Source: Pseudomonadota bacterium (GTDB lineage: Bacteria; Pseudomonadota; Alphaproteobacteria; Rhizobiales; Hyphomicrobiaceae). Taken from it: DNA of 5,884 nt. A model generated the notes under the pieces. That model had not been told where the DNA came from, searched no databases, and saw only the letters and a program-made list of their open reading frames with translations. The DNA is taken from contig JAEZBU010000034.1 of NCBI GenBank assembly GCA_023426855.1, positions 1-5,884 of the forward strand, given 5' to 3'. Made by a program: the position numbers and the translations under genes. Positions 5,702 through 5,884 of the stretch are shown piece by piece. Each line of letters begins with the position of its first letter. The stretch's first letter is position 1.

Positions 5702-5737
5702 CGCTAGAAGGCTATCTGCATCTAGCGGCTGTGCCGC
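5702..5737 (+). promoter_or_regulatory. Overlapping inverted repeats in the leader of the secreted-protein gene
   Basis: CGCTAGA (5702-5708) and TCTAGCG (5721-5727) form a perfect 7-bp inverted repeat with a 12-nt gap. GCGGC (5725-5729) and GCCGC (5733-5737) form a second, 5-bp hairpin with a 3-nt loop. The two share 5725-5727, so in RNA they exclude each other. The first could equally be a DNA operator of 26 bp. It lies 60-95 bp before the start codon. Confidence 0.35.
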
Positions 5738-5787
5738 CAATAATCGCGGGCCAAAGCAAAACAGGCTCTCGAAAAACCAACCACCCT

Positions 5788-5792
5788 GGAGG
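5788..5792 (+). promoter_or_regulatory. Ribosome binding site of the secreted-protein gene
   Basis: GGAGG lies 1 nt before ATG 5794 and 4 nt before ATG 5797. The spacing favours the second ATG, which also gives a typical Met-Lys signal-peptide start. Confidence 0.65.
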
Positions 5793-5796
5793 AATG

Positions 5797-5884
5797 ATGA
5801 AACACCTTGGTTTGTCATTTATTGCATGCGCGTCTCTTGCAGTTCTCGCTGCTCCCGTGTCTGCACAGACGACTTTTAAGATGA
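5797..5884 (+). CDS. Secreted protein, N-terminus only; probable solute-binding protein
   Basis: Only the first 29 codons are in the window; the gene continues past the right edge. The translation has a short basic start (MKH), a hydrophobic core (LGLSFIACASLAVLAA) and a type I signal-peptidase site, PVSA followed by QTTFKM, cleaving after residue 23. Cys11 sits in the middle of the core and is too early for a lipoprotein cleavage site. Signal peptides followed by 'QTTFKM'-like mature ends are common in periplasmic solute-binding proteins of ABC, TRAP and tripartite tricarboxylate uptake systems, and the divergent catabolic enzyme fits that role, but the family cannot be decided from 29 residues. 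Start chosen at ATG 5797 by Shine-Dalgarno spacing; ATG 5794 in the same frame is the alternative. Confidence 0.75.
   Translation, partial: MKHLGLSFIACASLAVLAAPVSAQTTFKM

Noticed and set aside
5555..5818. Minus-strand frame of 87 codons across the divergent control region
   Set aside because: It overlaps the start of the secreted-protein gene and the operator-like palindromes, and its sequence shows no domain.

Overview
The window looks like chromosomal DNA of a GC-rich alphaproteobacterium, probably of the Bradyrhizobium/Rhodopseudomonas type. This is inferred from codon use (strong G/C at third positions), the gene families present and the general feel of the proteins; no rRNA or other marker gene is present, so the taxonomic call is soft. 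Six protein-coding genes can be supported, two of them cut by the window edges. No tRNA, rRNA, CRISPR array, intact insertion sequence or phage gene is visible.

Layout from left to right: (1) the C-terminal third of an AEC-family membrane transporter on the plus strand, ending 17 bp from the converging end of (2) a minus-strand protein made of two DUF1801 (YdhG-like) domains. (3) A complete minus-strand nhaD-type Na+/H+ antiporter follows, with a cleavable-looking signal peptide, a strong Shine-Dalgarno and a cluster of GATGTT/AACATC motifs upstream. (4) About 280 bp (2872-3148) have no convincing gene but contain small inverted repeats. (5) A minus-strand CoxE-like VWA-domain protein (COG3825 type) lies 77 bp downstream of (6) a minus-strand enolase-superfamily enzyme of the mandelate racemase group, probably an acid-sugar dehydratase or related enzyme. 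(7) Divergent from it, at the right edge, are the first 29 codons of a secreted protein with a clear signal peptide, most likely the solute-binding protein of an uptake system.

How the genes may work together: the divergent enolase-superfamily gene and the secreted protein share a 252-bp control region with several palindromes. That is the usual arrangement of a catabolic enzyme next to the uptake system for its substrate, but the substrate cannot be read from this window. The VWA gene may be read through from the enolase-superfamily gene. The spacer between them holds a long stem-loop whose 3' arm touches the likely ribosome binding site of the VWA gene, which makes structure-controlled translation possible. 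The usual MoxR ATPase partner of CoxE-like proteins is not next to it. NhaD, the DUF1801 protein and the AEC transporter look like ordinary housekeeping or accessory genes with no obvious link to the catabolic locus.

I did not find a clearly new multi-gene system. The best leads are the stem-loop before the VWA gene, the operator-like motif array before nhaD, the palindromes between the divergent genes, and the Lys-to-Gln change in the enolase-superfamily active site.
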